The notes: generated by a model from the letters alone, not told the origin. DNA of 64,000 bases from Terricaulis sp. (GCA_024707365.1 JANPZV010000005.1:1054001-1118000); one strand, 5' to 3'. Positions 25,306-35,066 are shown, numbered from the stretch's first letter. Made by a program: numbers and translations.

Positions 25306-27352
25306 TTAAAAGCTCTCCCGCCGCCAGCCGAGCATGAGCAGGGCGAGCCCCGCGAACGCCCAGGCCCAGCCGGGGCCGAGCGGGCTCGCCACCGCAGCGC
25401 GCACCACATAGGCGCCGTTTTCGGCGATGCCGATCCAATCATTGCCGCCCATGCGCCCGCTGCGGCCGACGCGGCGCACCTCGGGCAAGCGCCGCCCATC
25501 CTCGCCGGTGAGAAACACCGTGCCGCCGCTGGCTTCCGCGTAGGGGCGTAAGATGTCCGGCGCCGCCGCGATCGCCGCCGCTTCGCGCGGATTGAGCGGC
25601 CCCACCGCCGCAAAGGCGCGCAAGGCGCCGCTGCGCGCTTCATAGAGCCCTTGCTCCAGCGCGGGCGCCCTCGCCGCGATAAAGGCCGGGCGCGGTGGGA
25701 TCGAGTTCGGCGCTGCTGCTTGCCCCCGAAGGCGCGATGATCTCCACCGGGTCGGGTGCGGCGCCCAGCGTGCTGCGTTCAATCGTCAGCCCGCGCGAAT
25801 TGGGATCGAGCGTGAGCCGCTCATCTTCCAATTCCGGCTCTTGCATCAGCCAATGCGCCAGCCGGCGCAGCAATTCGCCGTGCGGGCCGCCGCCATCATA
25901 GCCGCGCGCCCACAGCCAGGGCTGATCCGACCAAAGCTGCGCCACGCGCCCGCGCCCGGCGCGATCGAGCACCAGCAGCGGGCGGCCGTCTGCGCCGGAA
26001 AGCACGGTCTGCCCGCCCGCGGCGCGCGCGTCCACCTGCATGCTCCAGCGGCCCCAGCGCTCGGGGTTGGGCAGGCCGCGCGTCACCGGATGGCGCTGGC
26101 CCAGCGTTGTCGGCGCCGGCCGATACGCGCGGCGGATCACGTTGCCCGTTGGCTGGGAGGGCAGGATGGCGGCGAGCGCGGTGCGGTGCATGCCGTCGAG
26201 CCCCGCTTCGCCTTCGCCGGCGGTGATCAGCAGCGCGCCGCCTTGCTCCACCCGCCGCGCGATCGAGGAGAAATAATAAGCCTGCAAAATGCCGCGCCGA
26301 TTGTAGCGATCGAAAATGATGAGATCGAATTCGCCGAGGCGTCGCTCAAACAATTCCTCGGTCGGGAAAGGGATCAGCGCCAGTTCCGAAAGCGGCACGA
26401 AATCCTGCTTCTCCGGCGGGCGCAAAATCGTGAAATGCACCAGATCCACCGCCGGATCGCTTTTCAGCAGATTGCGCCACACCCGCGCGCCCTGGTGCGG
26501 CTCGCCTGTAACGAGTAGCACGCGCAGCCGATCGCGCACGCCATTGGCGGCGAAGGCGGCGCGGTTGTTTGAAAGCGTGATCTCCTGCGGGCCGGCGTCA
26601 GCTTCCACGATCACCATATTGCGCCCGCGCTTGGCGAGCGTGACGTTCACGCTGAACTCGCGATTGGCGCGCACCAGGGTTTCGGTGGCGCGCGCGCCGT
26701 CGATCGAAACTCGCACCCGCACTTGCGCATCCCCGCTCGGGTCAATCACCCGCCCGGTGACGCGCATCGGCTCGCCCACGATGCCGAACGTCGGCGCCGA
26801 GATCAGCTCAAGGCGCCGATCCCCGCGCGCGGGATCGCCGACGATCAGCACATGCGCGGGGCCAAGCGCGCGCATGTCGGCGGGGTTTTCCGGCGCATCG
26901 GCGGCTTGCCCATCGGTGACGATCACCACGGCGCCGATGCGGTCGCGCGCCACATCGGCCAAGGCATCTTCGATGATTGAAGCGATCATGGTGCCGTCGG
27001 GCCCGCCGCGCGCTTCGCGCACGCGCACGTCAAGGCCAGGCTGTTCGCTGAGGCGCCGCGCCATTTCATCGCCCGCCGCGCGCGCGGCGTCGCGCCGGCC
27101 CGCAAGCGAGAGGCTCTCGCTTTGATCGACCACGACCAGCGCCACATCCTGCGCCGGCTCGCGCGTTTCGCGCACCCATTGCGGCTGCATCAGGCCAAGG
27201 AAGAGAAACAATAGCCCCAGCGCGCGCAGGATCGGCGCGCCGCCGCCGCGCCAGAGATAGATCGCCCACGCCAGGGCCGCGATCACGCCGAGCGCGATCA
27301 AAATCCCCAGCGGCAGCGCCGGATCAAAGCCGATGCGCGAGCCTGCGATCAC
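25306..27352 (-). CDS. Membrane protein with VWA-like and GATase-like domains, BatA-operon type (frameshifted)
   Basis: Last gene of the MoxR operon. Two N-terminal helices (PLGILIALGVIAALAWAIYLW and ILRALGLLFLFLGLM) precede a von Willebrand-like stretch (QDVALVVVDQSESLSLAGRR, IGAVVIVTDGQAAD), Ig-like strands, and a glutamine-amidotransferase-like domain (LRVLLVTGEPHQGARVWRNL ... GGALLITAGEGEAGL). A shift near 25680-25700 moves the end into a frame carrying EQGLYEARSGALRAF, VGPLNPREAAA and a final membrane helix with WRRESF. Such proteins probably act at the cytoplasmic membrane; the role is unknown. The start overlaps the upstream stop as ATGA. Confidence 0.75.
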
Positions 27353-30003
27353 TGGCCGCGCCCCATGCGCTCAAGCAGCGCCGGCACGTGCACTTGATCG
27401 GCTTTGTAATTGCCGGTCAGCGCCACCATCACGAGATTGACGCCAAAGCGCAGCGAAAGCTCGCGCTGGCGCGCGGAAAGCCCGCCTTCGCCGGCCCAGG
27501 CGGCGGCCCAATCGCCATCGCCGATAAAAAGTGAGGCAACGCCATCGCGCGCTTCGGCGGCGCTGGCCGCTTCCGCCCACAATTGCGGGCTGGCGGCGCG
27601 GCCCGGATAGCCGCGAATGAGATAGAACGCGCGCGCCAGCACATGCTCGCCGGTGACTTGCTCAAGCGGCGGCACGGCGACGCCCGCGAGCATCGTCGCC
27701 GCAGGGCGGGCCCCGCCGCTTGCGCCGGCGTCGCGCGTGTCCACTAAAAGCAAGCCGCCGCCGGCGAGATAGCGATCGAGATTGGCAAGCGCTTCGTTCG
27801 AGAGCCGGCGCGGGCTTGCGGTGGCCGGCCAATAGAGGAACGGATAAGCGGCCAAATCATCGCGCGCGAGATCAACGCCGGCGGGTGCGCCGGGCTCAAC
27901 CGAGGTGCGCGCCGTCAGCACATCGCTGAGCGCGGAAAGGCCCGCTTGCGATTGCCGGTCGATCCGCGCATCGCCGGTGCGCACGTAAGCGAGGCGGATG
28001 TCCAGCGTGGGATCTTCTTGCGCGTGCGCTTCGGGCGCGGCGATCATGGCCAGCGCCAGCAAGGCGGCCCCCGCAGCGCCCGCGCGCTTGGGCAGGCGCG
28101 GCAAGCGGCCCGCCAGCAAAAGCGCGATCAGCAGATCAAGCGCCAGCATCAAGCCCGCCGCGCCAAACAGCCAGCCTGAAAGCGGCCGCTCAATCACGGC
28201 GCCAAGGCCTGCGCGGCGCACGCCATCGGGCAGTGCAAGCGGGGTCAGTGATTCATCGGCGCGCGCCGCATCGATCGCGGCGCTGACGCCCGCGCGCTCG
28301 TAAAGGCCGGGCGGCGTTGCGGGCGAGGGCGCGGCGATGGCGAACGCATCGGGCGCAATCGGCGGCGCATCGTGGGCGGCCGCTTCCAGCCCGCCATAGC
28401 CATCCAGCAAAAGCTGCGCTTGATACGGCCCGCCGGTGATCGCGCGCTCGCCTGCGCCATCGCCGCGCGCGGCGAACGCCAAAGTCCGGCGCAGCATTTC
28501 CACGAACAAGCCCGAAAGCGGCAGATCAGACCAATCAGGCCCGGCGCTGACATGAAACAGCACGATCAGCCCGCGCCCGCGCGGCTGGGCCGTCACCAGC
28601 GGCGAGTTATCGCTCAGCATCGCCCACACGCGCGCTTCGGCCAAAGATGCGGGCTCGGCCAGCACTTGGCGGCGCACCTGCACATCTTCGGGCGCGTGCA
28701 CGCCGGCGAAGGGCGAGTCTTGCGGGAAATCGGCGATGCTGAGCGGGGTTTCCCACGCCAGCGCGCTGCCCAGCGTGCGAAAGCCGGGGCGCAGGCGCAC
28801 GGGCGTGAATGCATCGGCTTGGTTGGCGAGGCGCGGCCCGGCGAAGCGCACCAGCAAGCCGCCATTTTCGATCCAGCGCGTCAGCGCCTCGCGCTCTGCG
28901 GGGGTGATGGCGCTTGCATCGGGCAGGATCAGAGCTTGCGCGCGCGCATTGATGAGATCGCCCAGCGCGCCGCGTTGCAGGCTGGCGTAGGGCTGCAGCG
29001 CGCGGTCTGGATAAAACAATTCCGAAAGCAGCGCTTGGCCTGCGCCGCCAGGATCAACGAGGCCGACAAACGGCCGGCTCGCGCCCGCCGGCAACAGCCG
29101 CACCGCGCCGGCGCTTTGCTCGCCCACGATGCGCACGCGCGCGGCGCGCGCCGCGATCTCGGGCGGCAGTTCAATGCGCGCGCTAGCGGTGAGCGCATCG
29201 CCGCTAAAGCGCGCTTCGGCCGCGCCAAGCGCGCGGCCCTCTGCGGTTTCGGCCGCCACCGCCAGCACGCCGCCGCCATCGCGCGCGCGGCGCGCCTCCA
29301 CCACCACGCCTTGCGGGGTGACGGACGCGGCGATCAGCGCGCGCGCGGTTTGCGCCGGCGCGCGGGCGATCACCGGCCCCCGGCTTTGCAGCAGCTCGGC
29401 CAAGGCGCGGGCGCCGGGATCGTCGAGGCCGTCGCTGATCCAGATGATGCGGTCAAATTGGGTTGTGGTTTGCGCCAGCCGCGCGGCGGCGGCGGCGCGA
29501 TCAGGGCGCCAGGGTTTGGGCTCCAAGCGGTTGATGCGCCCGCGCGCGTCCGCCGCCGTCATCGCCTCGCCCGGATCGCGCGGGCGCGCGGCGGGGGCTG
29601 TCAGCAGCATGAACACCGGCGCGCCGGCGCGCTCGGCTTCCGCCGCAGCGGCTGCGGCGGCTTGGCGGGTTTCGCTCCAGAACGGCGCGCTTGGCCAGCC
29701 ATCGTCGATCACGATCAGCGTGCGCCCGCCTTGGGCGCTTTCAGCGGCGCTGGGCGCCAGGCTTGGCCGCGCGAAGGCGAGGATCAAAAGCGCGGCGGCT
29801 AGCGCACGGAAAATCACCAGCCAAAGCGGCGCCTTCTCGCGCGTTTGCTCTTCGGAGGAGAGGCCAAGCAAGAGCCGCATCGGCGGAAACGTGGTGCGCG
29901 CAGGCGCGGGCGGGGCGGCGCGCAAAATCCAGAAGAGTGCGGGCAGCGCCAGCAGCGCCAGCAACGCCGCAGGCGCGCCAAACAGAAACGGCCCAAAGCT
30001 CAC
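27349..30003 (-). CDS. DUF4159 protein with BatA-like N-terminus
   Basis: An 884-residue membrane protein. The N-terminus FGPFLFGAPAALLALLALPA and WLVIFRALAAALLILAFARP form the two helices of the BatA aerotolerance-regulator N-terminal domain. A large soluble central part resembles the cytoplasmic face of VWA/GATase proteins. Helices near residues 640-700 lead to the C-terminal DUF4159 domain (EDPTLDIRLAYVRTGD, LLLVDTRDAG, ARAFYLIRGYPGR). GTG start overlaps the DUF58 stop as GTGA. The open frame extends far upstream, but that part is antisense-like shadow of the DUF58 gene. Function unknown; part of a MoxR-DUF58-BatA system. Confidence 0.85.
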   Translation of the reverse strand: MSFGPFLFGAPAALLALLALPALFWILRAAPPAPARTTFPPMRLLLGLSSEEQTREKAPLWLVIFRALAAALLILAFARPSLAPSAAESAQGGRTLIVIDDGWPSAPFWSETRQAAAAAAAEAERAGAPVFMLLTAPAARPRDPGEAMTAADARGRINRLEPKPWRPDRAAAAARLAQTTTQFDRIIWISDGLDDPGARALAELLQSRGPVIARAPAQTARALIAASVTPQGVVVEARRARDGGGVLAVAAETAEGRALGAAEARFSGDALTASARIELPPEIAARAARVRIVGEQSAGAVRLLPAGASRPFVGLVDPGGAGQALLSELFYPDRALQPYASLQRGALGDLINARAQALILPDASAITPAEREALTRWIENGGLLVRFAGPRLANQADAFTPVRLRPGFRTLGSALAWETPLSIADFPQDSPFAGVHAPEDVQVRRQVLAEPASLAEARVWAMLSDNSPLVTAQPRGRGLIVLFHVSAGPDWSDLPLSGLFVEMLRRTLAFAARGDGAGERAITGGPYQAQLLLDGYGGLEAAAHDAPPIAPDAFAIAAPSPATPPGLYERAGVSAAIDAARADESLTPLALPDGVRRAGLGAVIERPLSGWLFGAAGLMLALDLLIALLLAGRLPRLPKRAGAAGAALLALAMIAAPEAHAQEDPTLDIRLAYVRTGDARIDRQSQAGLSALSDVLTARTSVEPGAPAGVDLARDDLAAYPFLYWPATASPRRLSNEALANLDRYLAGGGLLLVDTRDAGASGGARPAATMLAGVAVPPLEQVTGEHVLARAFYLIRGYPGRAASPQLWAEAASAAEARDGVASLFIGDGDWAAAWAGEGGLSARQRELSLRFGVNLVMVALTGNYKADQVHVPALLERMGRGQ

Positions 30004-30839
30004 GCGAACCGCTCCGAGATCAGCGCGATCAGCATGGCGAGTGCTGGCCCCGCCGCGTGATCGGTGCGGTGCTGGATCATCGGAAAGCCAAGGCGCGCGC
30101 CCAGTTCGCGGATCGCGCGGCGATGGCTTTCCAGCCGCGACGCATATTCGGCCTTCACGCTTTCGGCGCGGCCGAGCAAGGCTTCCTGCTTGCCGCTTGG
30201 CGCTAAAAAGAGCGTGCGGCCCTCGAACGGAAAATCCTCCTCGGCCGGATCGGCGATCATCACCAGCGCGCCGGAGGCGCCGGCGCTGGCCGCTGCGGAG
30301 AGGCGCGAGCGCCAAGTTTCGAGCGGGGCGTAAAAATCGCTGATGAAGATGAGGCAAGCGCGCGTCGGCGCATCTGCATCGCCCATGGGCGCCAGCAGAT
30401 CATGCGCCAGCCGCTCGGGCGCGCGCGCGCCTGCGCGTGAGGGCAAGCCAAGCGCGCCCACGCGCTCGCCGCCGCGCGCCAGCAAAATCGCCAGCGCCAA
30501 AGCCAGCGTGCGCGCGCGATAGAGCTTGCTGGGCCGGGCCGGATCGCTGCTCCACTCAAAGCCCTTGTCTGGATCGATCCAGAACCAGGCGGTTTGCGCC
30601 GCCTCGCGCTCACGCTCGCGCACGTAGAAGCGATCGCCCCGCGCGGAGCGGCGCCAATCCACCAGCCGCGCGCCATCTTCGGGCCGGTGATCGCGATATT
30701 GCCAGAAGGCTTCGCCCTGGCCTTCGCGGCGGCGGCCGTGCACGCCCGGCGCATTGGCGGCGAGCCGCTTGGCGTCCAGCAGAATGCCTGGCAAATCGCC
30801 CGCGAGCGCGAGCGCATCAAGGCGCGCGCGTTCAGCCAC
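30000..30839 (-). CDS. DUF58 protein
   Basis: 279 residues with the DUF58 core GRRREGQGEAFWQYRDHRPEDG followed by LVDWRRSARGDRFYVREREREA, and a degenerate VWA-like region (TAWFWIDPDKGFEW, CLIFISDFYAPLETW). DUF58 proteins accompany MoxR ATPases and are thought to be their clients or adaptors. GTG start overlaps the MoxR stop (TAGTG) and the stop overlaps the next start (GTGA), so translation is coupled throughout the operon. Confidence 0.9.
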   Translation of the reverse strand: MAERARLDALALAGDLPGILLDAKRLAANAPGVHGRRREGQGEAFWQYRDHRPEDGARLVDWRRSARGDRFYVREREREAAQTAWFWIDPDKGFEWSSDPARPSKLYRARTLALALAILLARGGERVGALGLPSRAGARAPERLAHDLLAPMGDADAPTRACLIFISDFYAPLETWRSRLSAAASAGASGALVMIADPAEEDFPFEGRTLFLAPSGKQEALLGRAESVKAEYASRLESHRRAIRELGARLGFPMIQHRTDHAAGPALAMLIALISERFA

Positions 30840-31829
30840 TATGCGGCCCGTTCGGCGAGATCATCCACGAGGCTGTCGATATCGAGCCCTTCGGCGCGGG
30901 CGCCGAACGAGAGCTGCATGCGGTGCGCCAGCGCGGGCCGCGCGAGTGCGGCCACATCATCCACCGCCGGCGCAAGCCGCCCACGCAGCGCGCGCGCGCG
31001 CACGGCCAGCATCAAGGCTTGCCCCGCACGCGGGCCGGGGCCCCACGCCACATGCTGGTTCACGCGGCTATCGTGGCTGGTTCCAGGCCGCGCCGAGCGC
31101 ACCAATTCCAAAATCGAGGCCAGCACCTTTTCGCCCACCGGCATCGCCCGCACCAATTGCTGCAAGCGGATGAGCGCGGCGGGATTGAGCACCGCTTGCG
31201 GCTGCGCATCGCCAAGGCCAGTGGTTTCGATCAAAATCTTCCGCTCTGTTTCCGTATCCGGGTAGGGCACGTCCACTTGCAGCAGGAAGCGGTCAAGCTG
31301 GGCTTCGGGCAGCGGATAGGCGCCTTCGTGCTCGATCGGGTTTTGCGTGGCCAGCACATGGAAGGGCTGGGGCACGTCATAGCCTTGGCCCGCCACCGTG
31401 ACGTGGCGCTCCTGCATCGCCTGCAGCAGCGCCGATTGCGTGCGCGGGGAGGCGCGGTTGATTTCATCGGCCATCAAAAGCTGGGTGAAGATCGGGCCTT
31501 TGACGAAGCGGAAATGCCGCTTGCCGGCCTCATCCTGATCCAGCACCTCCAGAGCCGAGAATATCGGCGGGCATCAGATCCGGCGTGAATTGCACGCGCG
31601 CCCAATCGAGCCCCAGCACCCGCGCCATGGCTTCCACCAGCCGGGTTTTGGCCAGCCCCGGCGCGCCCACCAGCAGCACATGCCCGCCCGCCAGCACGGC
31701 GGCGAGCGCCAGCTCGATCACCCGCTCCTGGCCGAACACGGCCTTGCCGATCTCGGCCCGCACGGCGGCCAGCTTTTCTCCGGCCTGTTCCGCCTCGGCG
31801 ACCAGGGCCGCAGTGTCTTGATTGCTCAT
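30839..31829 (-). CDS. MoxR-family AAA+ ATPase (frameshifted)
   Basis: First gene of the four-gene operon. The N-terminal frame has the Walker A GAPGLAKT in [20 protein letters not shown] and ends at LMPADILGS. After one extra base near 31548 the rest continues [18 protein letters not shown], Walker [23 protein letters not shown], sensor 1 [11 protein letters not shown], and the C-terminal lid. Corrected length is about 330 residues, normal for MoxR. These ATPases act as chaperones in maturation of protein complexes, with DUF58/VWA partners. The start ATG ([10 protein letters not shown]) is divergent from the DUF1285 gene, 33 bases apart. Confidence 0.92.
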
Positions 31830-31862
31830 CGGGCCCAAGCTCGCTTAGTTGGGGGCGGAAAT

Positions 31863-32433
31863 ATGACGATCACCCCGCAAAACACCCCGTCCCTGGAGCA
31901 ATTGCTGGCTTCGCTCAAGAGGGAGGCCGGCGCCGGTAAAGGCCCGCCGCCGGTTGAGCAATGGAACCCAGCCTATTGCGGCGAGGTCGGCTTTGAAATC
32001 CTCAAAGACGGCACATGGTTACACCAAGGCGCGCGCATCACGCGCGAGCCGATGAAACGGCTGTTCGCCTCGATCCTGCGCAAAGATGCGGACGGGGAGA
32101 CCTATCTCGTCACGCCGGTGGAAAAGATCCTGGTGAAAGTCGAGGACGCGCCTTTCCTCGCTGTGCGTGTGGATCGCGCGGGCGAGGGGCGCGGATCAGG
32201 CGCTGATCTTCACCACCGAGGTGGGCGATGTGGTCAAAGCCGGCCCCGAAAACCCGATCCGCGTGGCCTATGACGGCGATGAGCCGCGGCCTTACGTGTT
32301 GGTGCGCGGGCGGCTGGAAGCGCGGATTTTGCGGGCGCCGTTTTATGAGATGGTGGAATGGGCGGAGGCGAAAGGCGGCAAGCTCGGCGTATGGAGCGGG
32401 GGCGCTTGGTTTGAATTGGGGGCGGTGAGTTGA
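31863..32433 (+). CDS. DUF1285 protein (frameshifted)
   Basis: About 189 residues. Family signature: PPVEQWNPAYCGEVGFEILKDGTW, REPMKRLFASILRKDADG, YLVTPVEKILVKVEDAPFLAV, then after an extra G near 32190 ADQALIFTTEVGDVVKAGPE, PYVLVRGRLEARILRAPFYEM and GVWSGGAWFELG. DUF1285 proteins are small two-domain beta proteins of unknown role, usually single-copy in Alphaproteobacteria. It is divergent from the MoxR operon. Confidence 0.88.
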
Positions 32434-32510
32434 AGGTGCGGGTGCGGACGCGGATGATGTTGAAAGCGGCTTTGCGCCGAACTTCAGAGCTGTCGCTCTC
32501 ATTCCGACAA

Positions 32511-32615
32511 TCAAAACACTCCCAAAGAATACAGAATGAGCCACACAAAAAAAGCGAACATCGCGCCAAGCCCCATATCAAGTACGCGGAGTAGCCAATT
32601 TCTTCCCGTTTTCAT
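32511..32615 (-). CDS. Possible 34-residue hydrophobic peptide
   Basis: In an AT-richer gap between DUF1285 and the NUDIX gene. ATG at 32615 gives MKTGRNWLLRVLDMGLGAMF followed by AFFVWLILYSLGVF and TGA: a short basic N-terminus then one membrane helix, the layout of small membrane peptides. There is no clear ribosome-binding site and no family match that I can name. Base composition differs from surrounding genes. Treat as a candidate only. Confidence 0.3.
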   Translation of the reverse strand: MKTGRNWLLRVLDMGLGAMFAFFVWLILYSLGVF

Positions 32616-32704
32616 TGTTGCTCACCTGGCCGAATGCTAACAGATCAAGCAGTTTTTGATTGCGAAAAGATATCGCTATACCCGCCGCGAGCGGAGGGAA
32701 AGCG

Positions 32705-33325
32705 GTGAACTGGATCGATATCGAATCCCGCCTGCGCGCAAAGCTTGATCCGCTCGATCGCATCACCGATGCGCAGCGGTCGGATCGTGATCTCAATCCC
32801 GATTGGCTGCCGCCGGATATCGTGCTGCGGCCCGCCGCCGTGCTTGCGCCGATCGTCATGCGACCGGAGGGGTGGACGATGCTGTTCACCCAGCGCGCGG
32901 AGGAAACCCCGGCCCATCCGGGGCAAATCTCCTTCCCCGGCGGGCGCGTGCAGGCAAGCGACGAAGGCCCGCTCGACACCGCGCTGCGCGAGACGTTCGA
33001 GGAAATCGGGCTTGAGCGTGATCGCATCGAGCCGCTGGGCGCGTTTGATCGCTATGAAACCGGCACGGGCTTTCGCATCACGCCCGTGGTTGGCCTCATC
33101 CGGCCCGGCTTTGAGCTCAAGCTTGATCCGCGCGAGGTGGCGAGCGTGTTCGAGGCGCCGCTGAGCTTTCTGTTCAACCCCGCCAATCACGAGCGCCGCG
33201 AGGGCGAATGGCGCGGCCTCAAGCGCGCTTATTACGCCATGCCCTATGAAGGCCACTTCATCTGGGGCGCAACCGCAGGCATGGTGCGGGCGCTGTATGA
33301 GCGTCTCTTCACCCCCTCCCCTTGA
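32705..33325 (+). CDS. NUDIX hydrolase, CoA pyrophosphatase-like (NudL type)
   Basis: 206 residues. The Nudix box is visible as GGRVQASDEGPLDTALRETF then EEIGL, preceded by LFTQRAEETPAHPGQISFPGG, the extended motif of NudL/coenzyme A diphosphatases. It likely cleaves CoA or acyl-CoA to phosphopantetheine and 3',5'-ADP. GTG start with GGAGGG upstream; the earlier ATG in frame (32660) has none. The last residues TPSP and the TGA lie inside the CCCTCCCCTTGAGGGGAGGG repeat, so the repeat set the 3' end. Confidence 0.88.
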   Translation: MNWIDIESRLRAKLDPLDRITDAQRSDRDLNPDWLPPDIVLRPAAVLAPIVMRPEGWTMLFTQRAEETPAHPGQISFPGGRVQASDEGPLDTALRETFEEIGLERDRIEPLGAFDRYETGTGFRITPVVGLIRPGFELKLDPREVASVFEAPLSFLFNPANHERREGEWRGLKRAYYAMPYEGHFIWGATAGMVRALYERLFTPSP

Positions 33326-33448
33326 GGGGAGGGGGCGGGGCGGGGTGAGGCTCCGCACGCACAAAATTTAGCTGAGACATATGCGAAAACATTCCTGCAC
33401 CGCGTTTCACCCCGCCCCCCAACCCCCTCCCCTCAAGGGGAGGGGGCG
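33311..33448. repeat. Large inverted repeat between the NUDIX and cca genes
   Basis: Each side contains the palindrome CCCTCCCCTTGAGGGGAGGG (or its TCAA form), and the two sides are themselves inverted around an AT-rich centre (33360-33405). The left unit encodes the NUDIX stop; the right unit provides the GGGGAGGGGG ahead of the cca start. Confidence 0.75.
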
Positions 33449-34681
33449 TTGAGCATCGCCCACGCCGCTTGGTTCAAGGCGCCGCAAACGCAAAAGCTGC
33501 TGGCTGTGCTGGAAGAGGCGCGGCCTGATGGCGCGCGCTTTGTTGGCGGCTGCGTGCGCAACACGCTGATGGGGCATGAGGTCGATGATATCGACATCGC
33601 CACCCAGCTCACGCCGGATCGCGTTACGGAGATCGCGCAAGCGGCGGGTTTCGCCGCGCATCCAACGGGGATTGAGCACGGCACGGTTACGGTGGTGGTC
33701 AATCATCATCCGTTTGAGATCACCACGCTGCGCCGCGATGTCTCGACCGACGGCCGCCGCGCCACCGTGGCGTTCACCGAAAGCTGGGAGGAGGATGCCG
33801 CGCGCCGCGATTTCCGGCTCAACGCGCTTTACGCGGATGCGAGCGGGCAGATCCATGATCCCACCGGCGGCGGGCTCGATGATGCGCGCGCCGGGCGGGT
33901 GATTTTCATCGGCGATGCGCACACGCGGCTGCGTGAGGATTACTTACGCATCCTGCGCTTTTTCCGCTTCAACGCCTGGTACGCCAAGGGCCCGCTCGAT
34001 CCGGCCGGCCTGCATGCGTGCGCCGATCTTGCCGCAGGTGTGGAAACGCTTTCGGTGGAGCGGATCTGGAAGGAAACGAAGAAGCTGCTTTCAGCCTTCA
34101 ATCCGCGCGCGGCGTGGGAGGGGATGGAGGCGATCGAGGTCCGCGCCCGCGCGCTGCCGGAAATGACGGAGCGGAACCGGCTCGCCGCGCTGATGGCGCT
34201 GGAAGCCGATCTCATGCTGCCGCTCGATCCGATGACGCGCGTGGCCGCCGCGCTGCCCGATCAGCTCAGCGCCGCCGCGCTGGCGCGCCGGCTGAAATTG
34301 TCGAATGAGGAGCGCGATCGGCTCACCTCTGCTTTGGGCGCGGAGGTGCGGATCACCTCTTACATGTCGCTCAAGGAAATGCGCCGCGCGATTTACACGC
34401 TGGGCAACGAAGCGTTCCGCGATCGGGTGATGCTGGCCTGGGCCGAGGCGGGGCTCGCCAAAACCCAGCAATGGCGCGCGCTGGTGGCGCACGCGCAGAT
34501 GTGGACCCCGCCCAAACTGCCGCTCACCGGCGAAGAGGTGATGGCCGCGGGCGTGCCGGCCGGGCCGAAGGTCGGCGCGGTGCTGCGCGAGGTGGAAGCC
34601 TGGTGGATCGACGCCGATTTCCCCGATGACAAACTCAGCGTGATCGAGCGGCTGAAGGCCGTGGCGCAGGGAATGGCGTGA
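33449..34681 (+). CDS. cca: CCA tRNA nucleotidyltransferase / poly(A) polymerase family
   Basis: 410 residues. The class II nucleotidyltransferase head has FVGGCVRNTLMGHEVDDIDIA with the DxD metal site, then RRDVSTDGRRATVAFTESWEEDAARRDFRLNALY and the tRNA-binding helix RLREDYLRILRFFRFNAW. It adds or repairs the 3' CCA of tRNAs. The start is a TTG placed immediately after a purine-rich GGGGAGGGGG of the preceding repeat; no better start exists in frame. Followed by the toxin-antitoxin region. Confidence 0.9.
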   Translation: MSIAHAAWFKAPQTQKLLAVLEEARPDGARFVGGCVRNTLMGHEVDDIDIATQLTPDRVTEIAQAAGFAAHPTGIEHGTVTVVVNHHPFEITTLRRDVSTDGRRATVAFTESWEEDAARRDFRLNALYADASGQIHDPTGGGLDDARAGRVIFIGDAHTRLREDYLRILRFFRFNAWYAKGPLDPAGLHACADLAAGVETLSVERIWKETKKLLSAFNPRAAWEGMEAIEVRARALPEMTERNRLAALMALEADLMLPLDPMTRVAAALPDQLSAAALARRLKLSNEERDRLTSALGAEVRITSYMSLKEMRRAIYTLGNEAFRDRVMLAWAEAGLAKTQQWRALVAHAQMWTPPKLPLTGEEVMAAGVPAGPKVGAVLREVEAWWIDADFPDDKLSVIERLKAVAQGMA

Positions 34682-34723
34682 AATCAGCGGGTTAGAGGTT
34701 TTTCTGGACGCTGGGTGGCGGGT

Positions 34724-34743
34724 GTTATAACTTAAGTTATAAC
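34724..34743. promoter_or_regulatory. Perfect 20-bp palindrome before the antitoxin gene (operator/promoter)
   Basis: GTTATAACTTAAGTTATAAC is a perfect palindrome, AT-rich in GC-rich surroundings, 11 bases before the antitoxin ATG. It contains TATAAC, a plausible -10. Antitoxins of this type autoregulate by binding such palindromes, so this is the likely operator. Confidence 0.7.
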
Positions 34744-34754
34744 GGAGTTCGGCC

Positions 34755-35066
34755 ATGAATGATGAAACCAAAAAGCCGCACGGCGTGTCCGATACGGAGC
34801 GCTTTCCGTTCGAGGCCGAAGCCGCCGCGCCCAAGCCCGCAGGCCGCACCCTCAAAGTCCGCCGAATTGGCAATTCGCTGGGCGTCGTGCTGCCCAAGGA
34901 CGTGCTCGCCAAGCTCAATGTGGGCGAAGGCGATCACCTGAGCGTGAGCGATACGCCCGACGGCGTGGCGCTGACGGCGTTTGACGATGAAGTCGCGCGC
35001 CAGATCGAAATCGGGCGCGATCTGATGAAACGCTATCGCAACGCGCTGCGTGAGCTGGCGAAATGA
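34755..35066 (+). CDS. AbrB/MazE-type antitoxin
   Basis: 103 residues. A variable, charged N-terminus is followed at about residue 30 by a SpoVT/AbrB swapped-hairpin DNA-binding domain (LKVRRIGNSLGVVLPKDVLAKLNV, EGDHLSVSDTPDG). The tail VARQIEIGRDLMKRYRNALREL would be the toxin-neutralising helix. It overlaps the Doc-like toxin start as ATGA. Preceded by a perfect palindromic operator. This is the antitoxin of an AbrB-Doc pair, where Phd is the classical partner of Doc. Confidence 0.88.
   Translation: MNDETKKPHGVSDTERFPFEAEAAAPKPAGRTLKVRRIGNSLGVVLPKDVLAKLNVGEGDHLSVSDTPDGVALTAFDDEVARQIEIGRDLMKRYRNALRELAK

Noticed and set aside
28372..29802. 476-residue plus-strand ORF opposite the DUF4159 gene
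   Set aside because: Antisense shadow; Arg/Ala/Gln-rich low-complexity translation without recognisable domain.
30004..30357. N-terminal extension of the DUF4159 protein by 118 residues
   Set aside because: The extension overlaps the DUF58 gene on the same strand in another frame and is Arg/Pro-rich. The GTG overlapping the DUF58 stop gives the correct BatA-type membrane start.
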